64,000 nucleotides of DNA from Acidianus infernus (GTDB lineage Archaea; Thermoproteota; Thermoprotei_A; Sulfolobales; Sulfolobaceae): contig NZ_WFIY01000004.1 in NCBI RefSeq assembly GCF_009729545.1, forward strand, positions 1,152,001-1,216,000, in the 5' to 3' direction. A program made the position numbers and the translations under genes. The notes under the pieces are model-generated. The model saw only the letters and a program-made list of their open reading frames with translations, had not been told where the DNA came from and ran no database searches. Position 1 is the first letter of the stretch. Every line of letters starts with the position of its first letter. This document shows, one piece after another, positions 62,817 to 64,000 of this stretch.

Positions 62817-62919
62817 GCAAGGAGGAAAGACTCGTATTTTAAAGGTAATTTTTATTTAAACGATCTAATTATAAAAATAAATAAACTTGAATTTAAAAGG
62901 TTGTATAAATTTATTCTAT

Positions 62920-63438
62920 TCAAGTTAAATAAAGATTTACTGCAAACCACATCCACGCTATAAACGATAAAATTACTCCCCCTGGAGCAGTAACTATGGA
63001 AAACAAGAGTATAGCTGATATTCCCATTAAGTAAATAGAATAGGAAACTCCCTTAATCTTAGTGAATACAGTTAATGGAGTGACGCTCTTTATTAAATAT
63101 ACTGCACTAACAATGTAAAAAATTCCAGAAAGAACATAAGTGTAAACTATTACTGCAAGGCTAAATACTGAAGATGGAGGCAAAATTACAAAGAATTTAC
63201 TAAATCCAAAAGAAATGTACATTCCTATGGAAAAGCTTACGAATGAGAGAAAAAGCATTGACATAGCTAAATAAAGGAATTTTCCTAACTCTTTCTCCCT
63301 TTTATATTCTACGTAAAGTAATCTTATATACGACGTTACAAGATAGATTCCCACGGCTGAAGTTACAATGCCCATGAGATTTAGGAAAAATGATACTGAA
63401 ATTAATATTGCTCCAATTACAGGGTAAACTTTTTGCAT
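62920..63438 (-). CDS. Five-helix membrane protein of unknown function
   Basis: 172 hydrophobic residues (YPVIGAILISVSFFLNLMGI, FLYLAMSMLFLSFVSFSIGM, SLAVIVYTYVLSGIFYIVSA, SYSIYLMGISAILLFSIVTA) with one charged loop (YVEYKREKELG). It recalls small DUF996-like proteins of Sulfolobales, but I am not sure. CATTTAAATG lies about 27 bp before the ATG, and a dyad of the AAATTAAC family 42 bp above that, so it may be co-regulated with hydrogenase and SRE. Confidence 0.6.
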   Translation of the reverse strand: MQKVYPVIGAILISVSFFLNLMGIVTSAVGIYLVTSYIRLLYVEYKREKELGKFLYLAMSMLFLSFVSFSIGMYISFGFSKFFVILPPSSVFSLAVIVYTYVLSGIFYIVSAVYLIKSVTPLTVFTKIKGVSYSIYLMGISAILLFSIVTAPGGVILSFIAWMWFAVNLYLT

Positions 63439-63497
63439 ATTTAAATATTTATAATCATCACATTTAAATGTTTTAGTAGTCGCTTTATTCTAGACTA

Positions 63498-63516
63498 TAA
63501 TTAACAATGTTAATTT
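63498..63516. promoter_or_regulatory. Dyad TAATTAAC-AAT-GTTAATTT
   Basis: Seven-base-pair perfect inner arms (AATTAAC/GTTAATT) around a 3-bp spacer. The centre (63507) is about 42 bp upstream of the minus-strand TATA (63461-63470). On the other side the CBS gene starts 150 bp away with its own box, so the site fits the membrane-protein gene better. Confidence 0.65.
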
Positions 63517-63665
63517 CTTGCAGTTAAAATATAAGTTTTCCTATAATTAGACACATATCTTTCTTTTTTTATATTATTTAAAAATCTTAGGTAAAGATAA
63601 AACGAGTATTTTCAAGTAATTAAGCAAGGGAAAGCTTTTATACATAAGATATAATATTTGGTATT

Positions 63666-64000
63666 ATGGCGCTGAAAGCAAAATTAAAGCACAAAAATGT
63701 TTTAACAGTGAGCGGAGAAGAAATAGTCAAGAATATTAAATCACAAATTGCAAAGTATCGAGTAATTGTTGTTACAGAAGGGAATAAAATTATAGGATAT
63801 TTAACCAATGATGAGATTGAAAATGCAAATGAGAACGAAAGATTAAAAGATATAATTAAAAAGGAAAAGAGTGTTCTAACAATAACCGGAAAAGAAGATC
63901 CTTTGGAAATCTTAAACTTGATGGTAAGAAGTCGTATAGATTATTTAATAATTGTAGATGAAAAAGGAAGGGTTAAAGGAGCTTTAAGTATAGATGACGC
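63666..64000 (+). CDS. CBS-domain protein (cut by window edge)
   Basis: The first 111 codons are present. Two CBS repeats are visible: MALKAKLKHKNVLTVSGEEI with VIVVTEGNKIIGYLTNDEIE, and KKEKSVLTITGKEDPLEILN with YLIIVDEKGRVKGALSIDD. CBS pairs bind adenine nucleotides or act as regulatory sensors; nothing beyond the pair can be judged. CTTTTATAC lies about 26 bp before the ATG, fitting leaderless expression. Confidence 0.8.
   Translation, partial: MALKAKLKHKNVLTVSGEEIVKNIKSQIAKYRVIVVTEGNKIIGYLTNDEIENANENERLKDIIKKEKSVLTITGKEDPLEILNLMVRSRIDYLIIVDEKGRVKGALSIDD

Overview
The window looks like chromosomal DNA of a thermoacidophilic crenarchaeon of the order Sulfolobales, most likely an Acidianus-type organism. 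The basis is gene content plus style. The DNA is AT-rich. Many genes seem leaderless, with a TATA-like box about 26 bp before the start codon, while genes inside operons often carry GGTG-type ribosome sites. The characteristic Sulfolobales sets are present: an archaeal NiFe hydrogenase with Isp1/Isp2, sulfur reductase SreABCDE, thiosulfate:quinone oxidoreductase DoxDA and the CopT/CopM/CopA copper locus. The species call is inference; no rRNA gene or CRISPR array was seen.

Layout. 1-3.9 kb: membrane-protein fragments, decayed repeats and a DUF4143-type ATPase. 3.9-9.6 kb: a reductive pyrimidine catabolism cluster (beta-ureidopropionase, PreA-type dehydrogenase, dihydropyrimidinase, NCS1 permease, TudS/DUF523-like protein). 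9.6-18.1 kb: small proteins, two amino-acid permeases, an aldehyde dehydrogenase, a methyltransferase and an MFS transporter. 18.1-24.4 kb: a transposon-scarred zone with an IS607-type element whose resolvase is truncated, an internally deleted TnpB, pcm, a second DUF4143 ATPase with a palindromic operator, and fragments of pcm and of a membrane gene. 24.4-31.9 kb: GH15 glycosidase, THEP1-type NTPase, Entner-Doudoroff genes gad and kdgA, and the copper locus. 31.9-33.8 kb: an ATPase pseudogene, a PaREP1-type gene and insertion-element debris.

33.8-63 kb is an energy-metabolism island. A 12-gene minus-strand operon carries hydrogenase small subunit, Isp1, Isp2, large subunit, a Rieske protein, an unknown, HypD, HypC, HypE, two unknowns and the maturation protease. 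Divergent from it are Tat translocase genes, a TPR protein and a fumarate reductase/succinate dehydrogenase-like BCD set with no flavoprotein subunit beside it. Then come an orphan A-ATPase subunit a, a UbiE-like methyltransferase, DoxDA, SreABCDE and a TusA - DsrE fragment - SQR-like - DUF1641 group. Together these would let H2 oxidation at the membrane feed quinone and sulfur reductase, with Tat exporting HynS and SreA.

The most interesting new signal is a dyad, AAATTAAC-N3-GTTAATTT, found in five intergenic regions. It lies 40-45 bp upstream of the inferred TATA box of the hydrogenase operon, sreA, the UbiE-like gene, the aldehyde dehydrogenase and a membrane-protein gene, so it may define a regulon. 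Second, the two DUF4143 ATPase genes, though unrelated in position, are each preceded by two copies of a different dyad element with the same 34-bp period. Third, a dispersed family of structured non-coding repeats, probably tnpB right ends or guide-RNA relics, marks most broken genes here.
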